Positions 24,086-36,237 are shown, numbered from the stretch's first letter. The stretch: 64,000 bases of DNA from Chamaecyparis obtusa (GCA_027943335.1 BSBK01005147.1:393501-457500); one strand, 5' to 3'. Notes: generated by a model not told the origin, from the sequence alone. Made by a program: numbers and translations.

Positions 24086-24640
24086 GTATACTTGATAGCA
24101 TCTTTTTCCATTTGCAAACTCCCAAGAAAGATCATATCATGCAGTCCCAATGTCTAGCAAGGTGGAGAACAAGAGGGATTAGCAAGTTGGTGGAAGAGAT
24201 GGAAGACAATAGAATGAAGGAGAATGAAGGGAAGAAATCCTCAAGGGAAAACTTCTCAAGAATACTCAAGCTAGGGAAAAATCATCATGTAAAGCATATT
24301 TGGATAAGTAGGGAAAGGCTAGTATAGGATAAGTCACAAAAGCATGATGCAAGAGCAGGAAAGGATGCAGTCCAAAAGAGTAGACATGTCAAGAGGCTTC
24401 ATAGCACTATGTTTTACTCTTTCTTTCTTTTTTTATTAGATCAAGACCAAAGGAGAAAATGATAGCGATAGGCAAAAATGAATGGAGGAAGATGGATATG
24501 AAGGCTAAACATGGAAGGAATGAAAGCAAGATCATCGTAAGATAGCTCACAAAATAGTCAAATGTTCGTGTATAGATCAACATTGTCAAGATCAAAGAGA
24601 GAAGATGGAATGGATGAAATATGTAGAAGAACTACGCATG

Positions 24641-24779
24641 ATGCCTGATTGCCAGGTTTTCATCATGGTACTTATCCAAGGTGCCACAAGGAAGTGGTTT
24701 TCACCATAGGATGAATTTATTTCTCTTTACTTTTGCTACCAAGGTGCCTGTTTCCAAATTTTCACCAAGGCACATTTTC
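24641..24779 (-). ncRNA. Second hairpin cluster in element B
   Basis: Two more copies of the 3' hairpin: 24779-24741 (stem TTTG/CAGG using G.U pairs, loop GAAA) and 24668-24641 (CCTG/CAGG, loop GCAAT). An A/T-rich tract precedes the first. It lies between the long ORF and the integrase relic, so element B has the hairpin block both before and after that relic, as if a second 3' end had been joined on. Confidence 0.5.
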
Positions 24780-24931
24780 AATTTTATTTTATTTTATTTT
24801 TTGGAAGAAGGAAAACTTTTTAGATAGTGCTCCTTGAAAGGATAAACCATGATATACCAAGGATTCAAATGATATGCTCAAAGATGCTGATAGGGAAAGG
24901 GAGATGGAAGAGAAAAATCGAAGATAAGGTT

Positions 24932-27211
24932 TTATGTAAAGTGAGTGAGGTTGGAAGATAGGAGGAATAGGCAAATGAGGAAAAATGATAGAAGGTAGAA
25001 GGATAATGCATGGAAGGATTGTAAAAGGGTAGGTGGAAAGGAAGGCAAGATCAACGTCAACACATACCTTGAAGGGTGGTGAGAGGATGGAGGAATCGTG
25101 AATGAAAGAATACGTGAAGGAATATGGCGAATGGATAGCAGAGGTTGTGGTTTAGGCACATGGAATGGAAGAATATTTTTAGAGGGAGATGAAGTGGAAG
25201 CCTTTGGAAGCTTGAATGTCAATTTCACTTTTTTCTCAACACCAGAATCTTTCAAGAGAGACTTTGGAATCCATATAGTTGTAGGCTTTTTATTTCCTCT
25301 TGGTAATTTGGAGAGAATATCTTCAATGATGGATTTTGGAACCCATACTTGTCTTGTAGTTTTCTTCTTAGATATCTCTTTTGACTTTATGCCTCCATGT
25401 CGTTTAGAGGAGACATGGTGATCTTCTCTTTTTGATGGATTCTTGTATTGCTTCTTTTTCTTGTATTGAACATTCAAGTTACTTCCAAAAGACTTGGGAT
25501 TTGTGGAAGAGGGAGGATATGATTGGTTTAGATGGGTGGGTGGATGAAAAGGATTCAAGGGTATGCATCTATGTTGATCTTGAGGAAAGATGGGAGATGG
25601 AGGGATGTAAGGACCCAAGATGGATGGCGAATTAGGAGAGGTAGGAGGGGAAAGTGAAGAGACATAAGGACCCAAGATGGAAGGCAGATGTGAAGCCCGC
25701 AGTAGTGGTGGAAGAGGTCCAAGGATGGAAGTGGAAGACGCAAAAGGATAATCAATAAGTTCATCAGCATCTATATGACAACCAAAGATATCAACATTTT
25801 CAGAGTGAGCATTAGGATTTTCAATAGAATCATGGATATCTTGAATATGAGCACCTTCTTTGATAGGATTGTTCAAAGCTTGCAAAGACTTAGGAAGAGT
25901 AGAAAGTGGAACCGAACATGGAGTGGTAGAATAAGAAGATGGAAGACTTTGATCTTGACAAAGATCTTTGGATAGCATAAGCTCATAATTTTTCTCTTGA
26001 TTTTCAATAGGCTTAACATTGGAAGTAACAACACTATTTTTACCAACCTTAATGGAAGTATCATCTTTGGAAAGCGCAAGTGTAGTAAGGTCATTTTGAT
26101 TGTCAATAAGCTCAACAGTGTGAGTAGTAGCTTGATCTTGCTTAGGCAAAGACTTAAGACATGGTGGAATGCATGAAAAAGGGGGTACAGGATCAAAAGA
26201 ACCCTGAGGTGGATAAGAGACATCGTGAAAAGGAGTGGATGACATGGAGGGTTCTTGATCTTGATCTTTCTTTATGTTCTTTTCTTTATCATTTCTGGAG
26301 TCCTCTTGACATAGAGCCACTTCTAAGGACAAGGAAGCATGTTGGGATTGTATGGAAGACTGTTGCAGAGATGGTGGAGGACTAGCTAAAGTAGGGATTA
26401 TAGCATATGAAGGCTTAGGCTCTTTAGGTTTATCATCATTGAAAGTATTTGCAGCCAGGTGATGGTTAGCTTGAGTTTCTTTAAGAGGTAGCCCTGGAGG
26501 ATAACTCTAGGGAACCGCATGAAAAGTATCAGGGCTTGTGTCGGATGAAGGTTCTGTGAAAGATTTGAAAGACTCAAAAGCTTTAGGAAATGTACGAGTA
26601 TAGGAGGAAGTAGGGGATGGAAGGGAACCATCACCAGACAAAGGTTCAGCACTAACATGATCTTGCTTGAGAGTGTAATCTTTATTTTCAGCCTGAGAGT
26701 TCTTAGAGGAGAGATCCTTATAGTATTGACGTTTCAAGCTAGCATGATGTATTTTATAGTCCTCAGCAGTAGTAGATGGATCATCATCAAGGTATTGTCA
26801 ACAAAAGCCATCAAAATCTCTTTCAAAATCAGAATCATATGGATCACCATCACGATCTATCCAATGTGATGACCCATTTGTAGTAAGTAGGAACGAACGA
26901 CGAGAAGGACTCTTAGGAACAGAGGTGTCATAGGTATCATTACATTGTCTGTCATCATAGTCATCATAGTCTCCAAAGCTGGATGTGTCACTCTCTGTGG
27001 AAGAGGTATCATATTGCTCAAATTTTGTCTGGGGGCATGGTGACATGTACAAGTCTTTATCAAATGGAAAAGAGTATAGAGGTTCCATGGAGAACTCTTT
27101 AGGTTTCCTTGCTTTCTCAAGTTTATCGAGTTGGACTTGCATAGCTTGCAGTTGCTTCATCATAGCGGTGATTAGAGCTTCTTCCTCTTGTGTACTGATT
27201 CTTTGAGACAT
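24932..27211 (-). pseudogene. Element B gag-like long reading frame, 760 codons with two stops
   Basis: One frame from ATG 27211 to 24932, interrupted by TGA (26798) and TAG (26507). The N-terminus (MKQLQAMQVQLDKLEK, then KPKEFSMEPLYSFPFDKDL) matches the gag start of element C (KPFSIKALCPFPFDKSL). An acidic Asp/Tyr/Ser stretch follows. The rest is Ser/Pro-rich with three SILGP repeats, a KKKKQYKNPSKR basic stretch, two copies of a WVPKSIIED/WIPKSLLKD motif, and a hydrophobic C-terminus. No zinc knuckle or protease motif is visible. It probably replaced gag-pol in this element; the function of the Ser/Pro part is unknown. Confidence 0.6.
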
Positions 27212-27299
27212 GTGTACTGATTCTGAATAGCTATTGCTCTATTTTTGACACAGTGATATTTTTGACAGATTCTGGAACTAGGCTGGAAACATTGGATAT

Positions 27300-27600
27300 C
27301 TTGCAATTTGACAAATTTTGACAACTCTCTCAAATTTTTCCAAACGACACTCTGCAGACTCGTACGACACTGGGTAGTCTATGAAATGACAGTTGCTAAA
27401 CTTGTACGACAGTTGGGTAGCAATAAAATGATAGTTGACAAAACTCATATGATAGTTGCTAACAGGGTTTTGACTTTCTTGAATTTGCTGGTTTGAAAAC
27501 TCGTACGACACTAGGTTCTCAATCGTACGACAGATGGGCAATACTGAAATGACATTTGACAAAAAGTCATACGACTTTTGACTTCCTGAAATGACTTTTG
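27300..27600 (-). repeat. TCGTACGAC short-motif array upstream of the element B ORF
   Basis: Words of the form TCGTACGACA/TTGTACGACA/TCATATGATA/TCATACGACT occur at about 27359, 27397, 27446, 27499, 27519 and 27565, mixed with repeated ATGACATTTGAC-like words. The core GTAC is palindromic. They are irregularly spaced, so this is a clustered motif rather than a satellite. Confidence 0.6.
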
Positions 27601-28332
27601 ACTCCAGAAAGAATTTTACGTCAATTTTTGCAAAATTTAAGGTTTTCAGTTCTGGATTGTTTGCAAATTGTACTGTCCAGATTTTGAAGGTTATACCAGA
27701 TTTGATGATTTTTAATAGCCAAGTAGATAAACAAACACGTAGAACAACAAGCAAGTGATTCCAAGCACATCTGAAAACAATGAACAAGGGCAAAAGCAAC
27801 CTTGCACATGAACAATCAAGTGACCAAATTGTGCTAATCCCTGAGAGTACTAATTGTGTATGTTCTGAAAAGTTTTGCAATAACACACATATACCCTATA
27901 AAATGAAAATTTGGCCTCTCTAGGGTTTTTAGTAATGGTTTGACTCTGCAACTTTTATGATTCAAAGGGGTGAACTCCAATCCCAGCGCACTAGGGTTTT
28001 GACACAGTCTGAGAACTTAATCTTCAAGAGCTGCTAGGGAGATCTGACAACCCAACAATGAACTATACCCGTGGAGATTTCTTCCACAAGGACATTTATA
28101 TAGTGACTGTCACTACCATGGCAAAAATGGCTATTACCGCTTGAGGTTCCGTCAACGTAGTTTGCCCTGTGAAGGGATTGTCCGCTACGGTTAACCCTCT
28201 CTAAAGGTGACTCACAGATTTATACCACAAGGGGACTTGGCTCCAGATCCAAGGTTTTTGACACCTTTTCACTTTTAACCCAAACAAAGCAAGCAGATTA
28301 ATCCGACACGCTAAGACAAAGTTTTGTTCCAC

Positions 28333-28528
28333 CAAGGTCTATGATATTAACTCCACGTGATCTATCAACCTCTCCGGGGAGAGAATGTATCAATCAATAA
28401 GAGAAGATGCACTAACCAATTTTGATTCACCAAAGCTCGTGATATCAACCCTACGTGATCTATCAACCTCTCCGGAGAGAGAATGTGTCGATCAATAAGA
28501 GAAGACACACTAACCAAGTTGAATGTGA
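28333..28528. repeat. 98-bp tandem duplication in the element B leader
   Basis: CAAGGTCTATGATATTAACT at 28333 and CAAAGCTCGTGATATCAACC at 28431 begin two units sharing GTGATCTATCAACCTCTCCG and ATCAATAAGAGAAGA. Similarity is high. Confidence 0.8.
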
Positions 28529-29914
28529 AATGCACTAAGTATCCTCCCTACCTACAAGGATTCTGTCATCAAGAAGGATTTCACTGGGAATCCAATCTCT
28601 CAAGAATCATGAATAGTGTTCATAGGGCCTAATTACTATGTGAGCACAGATATATTCCCAAAAGCAAATCTACCAAAAGTATCCAAAAAGCAGAAAGAGG
28701 AACACTTAACGCTTAAAGAAAATATGAGATGAGTCCACAAGGTGGAATACCTAACACCTCACACAAGCTGAAAATGAGTCCACAACTTAGAAAACAAGTG
28801 AGTTCCTAAAAGCACAAAAGGGTTTCCAAGTGGAACACTTAACGCTTCTGTCCTGTTGACCTCTCCCCTTTATGGCGCTGAGATTGCAACCACAGGGCGG
28901 AAATGAGGGGCCGACGGATTAGCGAGTCCAATAACCCAAGATAGCAATCAAGATCAATCACAAGTATTCTAAGACTACTTAATGAATCCTTAAGGGATCA
29001 CAACCTAGTATCAAATTATGCAAGTGTGTAGAAATAGATCAAAAGCATGAAAAGATGCACACAAGCTTGACACATAAGAGATTTATTTTAAGTCCAAATT
29101 GAAATGTTTTCAGAACAAGGAGAATACCTCGTGATCCTTGCAACGTGCTTAGTAGATTCTACCTCATTTTTAGCAATTTTTGTTGAGCTTTTCCATTCAA
29201 GCAAGTGATGAACTCTCCAACAAGCCAACAAGCAAACAAGATATGCAAGGTATATTCAACTTATGAAAACCCTAGGGTTAGATCTAAAAATCAATTGTTA
29301 GGAGCAATAATAACTAGAAATTAATCCAAATCACAACTCATATCATGCATTGAATCATATAAAAAATAAGTGCATACCCATCACAAAATTTTAATTTTTT
29401 TTGCACTGCATTTGACCTAGTCAACAAGATCTAATTTTTTTGATATGATTTTGGCCACAAAAATAGAAATTCAGAATAGAGACCCCTACTAAAAAATAGG
29501 GAGCTTTCCAAAAATGCAAAAATTTTAGAAAAATCTCTTCATTTGTGCCCTAGAGACCCATTTTATCAAAACAGACTAGTTTTTGTAAATTGACTATTTG
29601 AGCTACTAAATTGCATCCAAATTTAAAATACAAAGAATAGACCCCCTATAGAATTTGAAGAGCTTTCGAAAAATATAAAAATTTTAGAGAAATATGCTGA
29701 TTTGCGTCAAAAAGTAATTTTTTTATTAAAAATAAATAAAAATTCTAAATAATTCTAAAAATTCTAAATTTTTTTTCAAAGCTTCCTTGATATGTCTCCA
29801 ACCTAAAAAAAAAATTTCAGACCAAAACTCTAAGCCGTTTGGGAGATAAAATTAAATCTTTGAAACTTTAGGGTTTTAGCTCCAATAATCAAAATCAGCA
29901 TGCAAAGGTGGGTT

Positions 29915-29932
29915 GCCCCACGGTGTGCGCCA
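29915..29932 (-). other. Element B primer-binding site (tRNA-Lys type)
   Basis: Minus strand TGGCGCACACCGTGGGGC is one mismatch from the complement of the 3' end of plant tRNA-Lys(CUU), TGGCGCCCACCGTGGGGC, as I recall that tRNA. It lies six bases from the LTR. Confidence 0.8.
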
Positions 29933-29938
29933 GAAATA

Positions 29939-31218
29939 TGTGTGTGAAAATTGTACCTAATCTGTAGACACAACACTTCAGTAAAACATTAGAGGTTAGC
30001 TAAAATCAAAATCATGCAAAATTGAAAACTATCTAACCAAGCGATTTACTGCCTTCTAGTAGGTGCGAGATTAATGTTCTCAGATTGTAATCGAGATCAG
30101 TGACCTAGACGATACCTAAATGAAGGATTTGAATGCAAAAGATGGATATGAAATTGAATGCAATTAATCTATATTTTTGATATTTTCTATGCAATAAGAA
30201 TGATAAAAATTGATATGAATCTATGAATGCTATTGAAAACTGATATGAAATGAATGCTAAATGATCTAACAATGAAGATTCTAACAATGATATGAAAACT
30301 ATGAAGTTCTATGCTAAGATATAAAAACTATGCAATTGAAATTGATCTCACAAAGCTTTGAATTCGCAAGTTGATTCTTTCAAGCTCCAATTGTGCAAAT
30401 TCTCCAAATCTGAAATGTTATGATTCCTGTAGAGTAAGTTTGCAATTTGCGAGATGATTGAGAGATGAGTTATGAAAAGATGAGCCTTGTTTTTATAGAA
30501 ATCCAAGGCTTTGGAGGTGCATGAAAAAAAGCCATAAATCACTCAAATAACTCAGGTTGATTTTTGAGTTATTTTTAAATAACAAATAATTTAATCCACA
30601 AAAACATGCAAAAGCTAAGTTTTAACTCAAAATAGAGTTTAGCTTTAATTGATAATTGACAGTTGTCTGCTTTTATGATTGTGCATGTTTTAATTATGAA
30701 TTAATTTAATAATAAAGTGATTTATGCTCAACTTAACTGATTTTTAAAAATAAATAATTAATTTATGGGTTAATCAATTATTTAATGAAACTTTTATTAA
30801 AAACTATATTATTAAATAATGACAACTTGCTTTAATTAATTAAATAAGAATTTAATCAATTATTCATATGATATTAGATTTATTGTCAAAATTTAATAAT
30901 ACAATTAATAATAGATAGAATTAAATTTAATTACACAATTAAGTGGCAAATATTAAATCTAATTAATTAAATATGCAAAATATTTAATTAATCAAATTTT
31001 AGGATAAATGTGATTTATTGCCAAATAATTATAAAATTAAAGATAATTATGATGATTAGGAATATTACTAGGAATATTCCCCGATGCAGAATTTAAGATA
31101 ATTAATTAGTATTCGATGATGTTTAGATGTGCTTTAGATTAGGACTTTGATGTCGATTTCGTTCGAATTGAAGATGTAGGAAATTAATGAACTTATAGCC
31201 CATTTTTGGGGTATTACA
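29939..31218 (-). repeat. Element B 5' LTR
   Basis: The 1,280-bp partner of 19817-21098. On the minus strand it starts TGTAATACCCC at 31218 and ends CACACA at 29939. The TATA word recurs near 30487-30501. The PBS follows six bases beyond its inner edge. Confidence 0.92.
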
Positions 31219-31235
31219 CTACCCCAATTTTTGAA

Positions 31236-31267
31236 GGATCTAGGGCCAGTCTAGAAAGATGTCTTCC
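31236..31267. repeat. Right half of the split 32-bp inverted repeat
   Basis: Reverse complement of 19781-19812 with about five mismatches. It is separated from that arm by element B. Confidence 0.75.
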
Positions 31268-31273
31268 CATTTT

Positions 31274-31425
31274 GTCTGCAACATTGTGTCCATCCATGAT
31301 CTCAGGAATATCATCATCTTTCTACTCTTCATTTGCCAAAATATATCACTTCTTCAAGCTTGCAGAGTAATCTTATTAATAAAAGAACTCTTGCCAACAT
31401 TAGGGTACCCACAGATCAAAATAGT
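31274..31425 (-). pseudogene. NOG1-type nucleolar GTPase gene fragment, internally deleted
   Basis: Minus-strand 31425-31366 reads [20 protein letters not shown], whose GYPNVGKS is the P-loop (G1) of nucleolar GTP-binding protein 1. Directly adjoining in another frame, 31363-31274 reads ASLKK, a stop, YILANEE, a stop, then KDDDIPEIMDGHNVAD, which corresponds to the family's C-terminal region. Everything between, several hundred residues in the family, is missing. The two in-frame stops replace residues expected there. It is a rearranged, dead fragment carried in repeat DNA. Identification rests on motif memory and is uncertain for the second half. Confidence 0.6.
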
Positions 31426-31429
31426 TGAT

Positions 31430-32385
31430 GGTATTGGTGCTTGTGCTCAAGGATATCGATTCACTGTTTTGAAATGGCCAAATCATTTTTATTTCATTTG
31501 TAGAGAAAAGGAGTGGGAGAAAACGAGCGGGTGAAAGTTGATTGAGCACGAGAGAAGGCATTGCATTTTATTTGATCATGAATGCTCTCTGAAATGATCA
31601 ATCATGTTTTCTATTCGATTTTTTTTGGTGTTTTTTTTTTCCATATTCAGTAGATAAAAATCATGGCGGCAGCCACTTAGCCATCTTTTTGATGTTCCAG
31701 GTATTTTAAAAAGATACAGGTATGTGGATTTATCATTCAGTTGCTTGTAGTTATTGGTCAAATGCAAATATTTTGTCAAGTTGAAAGGGCAAGATATCAG
31801 TTTGGTGTTTTAGGTTTATGTTAAAAGTTGATTTGGTAAAATCCTCAAAAAACACACTACATGTTTTAAAATGTAAAGAAGTTGAATGTTAAATGTAAGA
31901 TATATATCTCATCCATAGTAATCAAAAGAAAGGACATGAAACTTATAAGCAGATTTACACATCCAAAAATATAAGCGAATAGGAAACATGATTGGTACCT
32001 TATGAATTAGTTTTTGAGGTGCACAATCTTCATCAATCTCCTGAGAACAAGACCCCTCATGAAAAATGCATTTAACGGATTAAACAAATCTGTAAAACTG
32101 AACCAATGGCATGTTTAGAACAAAGAAATAGATTGATAATAATATGCTGAAAATTCTATTATGTTTAATACACGCAAAAGGACCAGTCCCAACAATTTTT
32201 AAACATACTTTATCTGATATGATAATAACATGCTAATTAAACTGATAAAGGTGTTATCTGCATTTAATCTGCCAATTACTAATTACACAAAAAACAAATT
32301 ACAAAACTGAACCAATGGCATGTTCTTTGTGTGGTACAAGGAAGATTTGGCTATGAAAAAAAAAAGTGAAACAACCTCATCATTT
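31430..32385. repeat. Repeat-rich DNA with copies of the arm sequence
   Basis: No gene. It holds partial copies of arm words: GGTGCTTGTGCTCAAGGATA (31435, again near 32589 and 33626) and TTTTATTTGATCATGAATGC (near 31566, again near 32495). Also present is ACTGAACCAATGGCATGTT (near 32098 and 32308). Confidence 0.6.
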
Positions 32386-35300
32386 TTATTTCGATTGGAT
32401 AGAGGAGCGAAAGCTGAGCGCGAGAGAAGGAATGTGATTTCTTCATCTTTCGAGCATCTGACATCATATTCGACTGCAAATTTCAAATGCATTGCATTTT
32501 ATTTGATCACAAATGCTCTCTGAAATGACCGCATTCTACTGGTGTCATGCCCTAGCTCGTGCTTTATCTCCATTATTTGATATTATTTGTGCTTGTGCTC
32601 AAGGATATCGATTCACTATTTTCAAATGTTTAGATCGTTTAGATAGTTACATTTCTTGACTGTTCCTCTAGTACACAGTCGGGAAACGTAAATGTCTAAT
32701 GATTATATGTAATGTTGAATGGATTAAATGCTTTATTCTTGGTAGAAGTGAATGGAAGGAATAGTGTGTATTAAATACAATCCAGTCACTTATTGAATGC
32801 TTTGGAGACAACTGGTTTGACTATCCATGCGCTACCAGTGACTGAGATTCATTAAAGGATACAAAACCCTTCATTTTGGGGTTATTGTGTGTGGATTCAA
32901 ATGTAGGTTTGATTTGGTGAATGTTTAGAAGAGATTAATAAAGTATTTAAAGAAAATCCTACATGTTTGGAGAGGTTTGAGAGGCACTTATCATGATTGT
33001 ACCCTCACAAACATCAACATAGACTGGTTTTACTAAGTTTCCTTTCTCTATTTTGAGGTTTCCTTTCTCTGCCGCAGTGGTACAGTTAGAGGGTTCATTT
33101 AACAAATGATCCTTCGAATGGTTACTATGAATATGAATGATTTGATATAGCATATTGCTCATTTTACTTGAAGTTTAGAATAGCTTGTGAAAGAGTGAAA
33201 GTAGTTTTGATCGTTTTGGTGTTGACTGTTCCTCTACACAGTCAGGAAATGTAACTGTCTAATGATTATATGTAATGTTGAATGGATTAAATGCTTTATT
33301 CTTGGTAGAAGTGAATTGAAGGAATAGTGTTGGTGTTAGGTTTCATTTATTATTGAATTCAATGATTTCCAAGATGTGTTGAGGAGTTTTCTCATTGTTT
33401 AATGTTAATTGTTCCTGAACAATCCACTCATACAATAGTGAAGTTACAAAACTGAACCGATGGCATGTTTACAACAAAGAAATAGAATGATAATAATATG
33501 TTGAAAATTCTATTTTGTTTAATACACGCCAAAGGACCGCATTCTAAATTGCTATCACTGAAATGACCGCATTCTACTGGTGTCGTGCCCTAGCCCGTGC
33601 TTTAACTCCATTATTTGATGTTATTGGTGCTTGTGCTCAAGGATATCCATTTTTTTGAAATTTTGACTGTGGTTATCAAATGGACAAATCATGAGCTTCT
33701 AGCTAGGTGCCATTTGTATTGATAGCTTAGGGCATCAAATGTATTGTATCATTGATAGTTGATACTTTTTGAAAAGGAAATAGGATAAAGAATGATTTTT
33801 ATTTAGTTTCTCTATTTTGATCCCTAAGTGGCTTACAACCCTAGAGAAGTATATGCAGATTTATGGATGCAGTTGCAGGATACATAGCAGCTGATAATTC
33901 ACAGTAAATCCATGCATCCAATTTGAATAGAAATTAATACAAAGAACTAGGGTCCTCCAATGACCCAATCATCCAGACCTTGATTGTCTCCTCAACTAGT
34001 GACCCTTCAAAACCGGGTTATCATGCAGTCAGTGAGTGATCCTTCATTCTCTTGGTGAGCTTCTAGGTAGGTGCCATTTGTATATTTGATAGCTTAGGGA
34101 ATCAAATGTATATTGTATCATCGATAGTTGAGACTTTGTTAAAAGGAAATAGGACAAAGAACAATTTTGATTTAGTTTCTCTATTTTGATCTCTAAGTGG
34201 CTTACAACCATAGAGAAGTATATGCATATTTACGGATGCAGTTGCAGCATACATAGCAGCGGATAATTCATAAGAAATCCTTGCATCCAATTTGAATAGC
34301 AATTACTACAAAGAAATAGGGTCCTCCAATGGCCCAATCATCGGGACCTTGACTGTCCCCTCAACCAGTGACCCTCAAAACTGGGTTATCATGCAATCGG
34401 TAAGTGATCCTTCATTCTCCTGGTTTTCCTTGCAACCAAACATATTGGAAATACACAATACAATGATAAAAAGTCTTTCACAATCCCCCTACCCTCAAGG
34501 AACACTATCAACCATCCCTTCCACATAGCATTTCACTGTTGTATAAGTGGATTGTGCAGGAATAGTTAACATTAAACAAGGAGCAAACTCCTCAACACAT
34601 CTTGGAAACCATTGAATTCAATAATAAATGAAACCTAACACCAACACTATTTCTTCCATAGTTGCAGGATACATAGCAGTCGATAATTCACAAGAAATCC
34701 ATCCATCAAATTTTTATAAGGATATCCTACTAATCAATAGGAATTTTCTTGAGATGACCAATGATTATGCATTTTGATGGCAGTGTGCTAGTTCAAAAGG
34801 AAAATATAAATTTGAAACAATTTTTTCTGATTTTCTCAAACTATAAATGTGGTTAAAGGGAAAATATTATGTGGAAAACCCACAAACCAAGCTAGAAAAT
34901 GATTGTACATCAAATTATTCCTATATTCATTCAAGTATTGCTATGCTTCAGCTACCTGACCTTTGAGCTTCATCTAGAGGAATGTGTAGCTTTAAGATAG
35001 AGTTACTTCTTGGGCCTTACAATAGGGTGGAATATGATCAAGATTTGTTTAGGCTATATCTTTGTTAGTCCCATTGTTAGGTTCTTATAGTTCATGGTTT
35101 GAATCTATTATGGTTGTGTAAGGGATTTGTAGATGCTTTTTCTAACATAATTATTGGACACCATGATTGGAACAACTGGTTGTTGGCTATTGTACCCATG
35201 AATCATATCTATCAATGGTTCTTTGTGTTCAAGAATTCGTTGATCAATCTTTGAGATTTATTGTCCCAGCTTTAAAAGAGTGATAAAAGATATAGTAAGT

Positions 35301-36049
35301 GCTATCTTTTCCAAGTTTTTTGTGGGTGCCATTATCTTCTAGGAGTAATTGCTGGAGCCAAATTATGTTCTTTGCCTCTAGTAAATATTGCAGTCACAAC
35401 CATCTTCTTGGTGAAGGGTTTCTTCCATCCCCATGAGGCACTATTGCATGGTTTCCATTCCCTTGTAGTATACTGAACCTAATTTAATACAAGTGTGCAC
35501 TATTTTGGGTTCCATAATTTATGGCCCCTACACTGTGGTTGTTAGCCTAATTAAGATAGGTCTACCTTTGTATATAATAAGAGGTCAACATGAAACAAAC
35601 ATCCAGAGGTTAGGGGGTTGTTCCTTGTCCATAATTTATTATTTAAGTGCTAAGTGATGATGGGTATATCGTGTAATTCATACCTAGTGTGTCTCTTTCT
35701 TTCTCTCCACATTTCACATTAGGAGTATATATTATAAAATACTAATGAAATCAACTATAGGTCAAATCTAATCAAAATTGCAATATAAAGATTAAAATAG
35801 ATCTTGAAGAAATATGGGAACCATTTTTGACAGATATTGTACAAACGAAGAAAATACTCGAAAGAGGAAATGCTTCAATGTGGAACAATTGAAGGACAAT
35901 ATTTTACTTTTATATGCACATCTGCAATGTTTTTGATATATTTCTAAGATAACAAAACCATAGAAAGAATAGCATATAGAAGAAAGTAAAGAATAATGAT
36001 CATACTTTGAGATATTGTGGAAAATTAAAGGAAAGAATGCTTGGTGGGG
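32386..36049 (+). repeat. Left arm of a multi-kilobase inverted repeat
   Basis: Starting ATTTCGATTGGATAGAG at 32386 and running to CTTGGTGGGG at 36049, this segment is matched in reverse complement by 61200-64000, with deletions and substitutions. Clear anchors: 36001-36049 with 61200-61248, 34690-34760 with about 62485-62560, 33693-34420 with about 62830-63555, and 32386-32620 with about 63765-64000. No coding region is evident. It could be a long terminal inverted repeat of a foldback-type element, or an inverted segmental duplication. Confidence 0.75.
33693..34420 (+). repeat. 364-bp tandem sub-repeat within the left arm
   Basis: Two direct units start GAGCTTCTAG at 33693 and 34057 and contain TGCCATTTGTAT, ATACATAGCAGC and GGTTATCATGCA words. 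The right arm has the matching pair in inverted orientation near 62851 and 63220 (period about 369), so the duplication predates the arm inversion. Confidence 0.8.
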
Positions 36050-36237
36050 TTATCATGCAATCAGCGAGTGATCCTTCATTCTCCCGGTTTGCCCTGCATG
36101 CAAACATATTGGAAATAAACAATACAATGATAACAAGTCTTTCAAAATCTCCCTTCCCTCAAGGAACACTATCAACCATCCCTTCCACATAGCATTTCAC
36201 TATTGTATGAGTGGATTGTGCAGGAACAGTTAACATT
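36050..36237 (+). repeat. Direct copy of 34387-34566
   Basis: TTATCATGCAATCAGCGAGT to the AACATT at 36237 repeats 34387-34566. The sequence resumes at 52954 beyond element C, where AAACAAGGAGCAAACTCCTC matches the continuation at 34569. This confirms where C inserted. Confidence 0.85.

Larger units (their letters stand above)
27212..29914 (-). other. Element B leader between PBS and gag-like frame
   Basis: About 2.7 kb without a credible protein. It contains the TCGTACGAC array next to the ORF (27300-27600), a 98-bp tandem duplication (28333-28528), and A/T-rich sequence toward the PBS. Long leaders are usual in this lineage. Confidence 0.6.
19817..31218 (-). mobile_element. Element B: 11.4-kb non-autonomous gypsy-type element
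   Basis: LTRs of 1.28 kb at 19817-21098 and 29939-31218 flank a minus-strand interior with TSD CTACC at 19812-19816 and 31219-31223. The PBS (29915-29932) fits tRNA-Lys and the polypurine tract lies at 21099-21117. Coding content is one 760-codon gag-like frame (27211 to 24932) and a C-terminal piece of integrase. RT, RNase H and the integrase core are absent, so mobilisation would need another element. PBS, polypurine tract, 3' hairpins and integrase tail all resemble element C, pointing to the Tat/Ogre lineage. By eye the LTRs differ at about twenty positions, so insertion was fairly recent. Confidence 0.88.

Noticed and set aside
25098..26385. Plus-strand ORFs over the element B long frame
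   Set aside because: Shadow frames of the minus-strand 760-codon frame; no motif or conservation signal.
34292..36192. Two similar small proteins (34292-34528 and 36007-36192) ending PQGTLSTIPST
   Set aside because: Their similarity follows from the direct DNA repeat 34387-34566 / 36050-36237. The frames are short and not otherwise coding-like.
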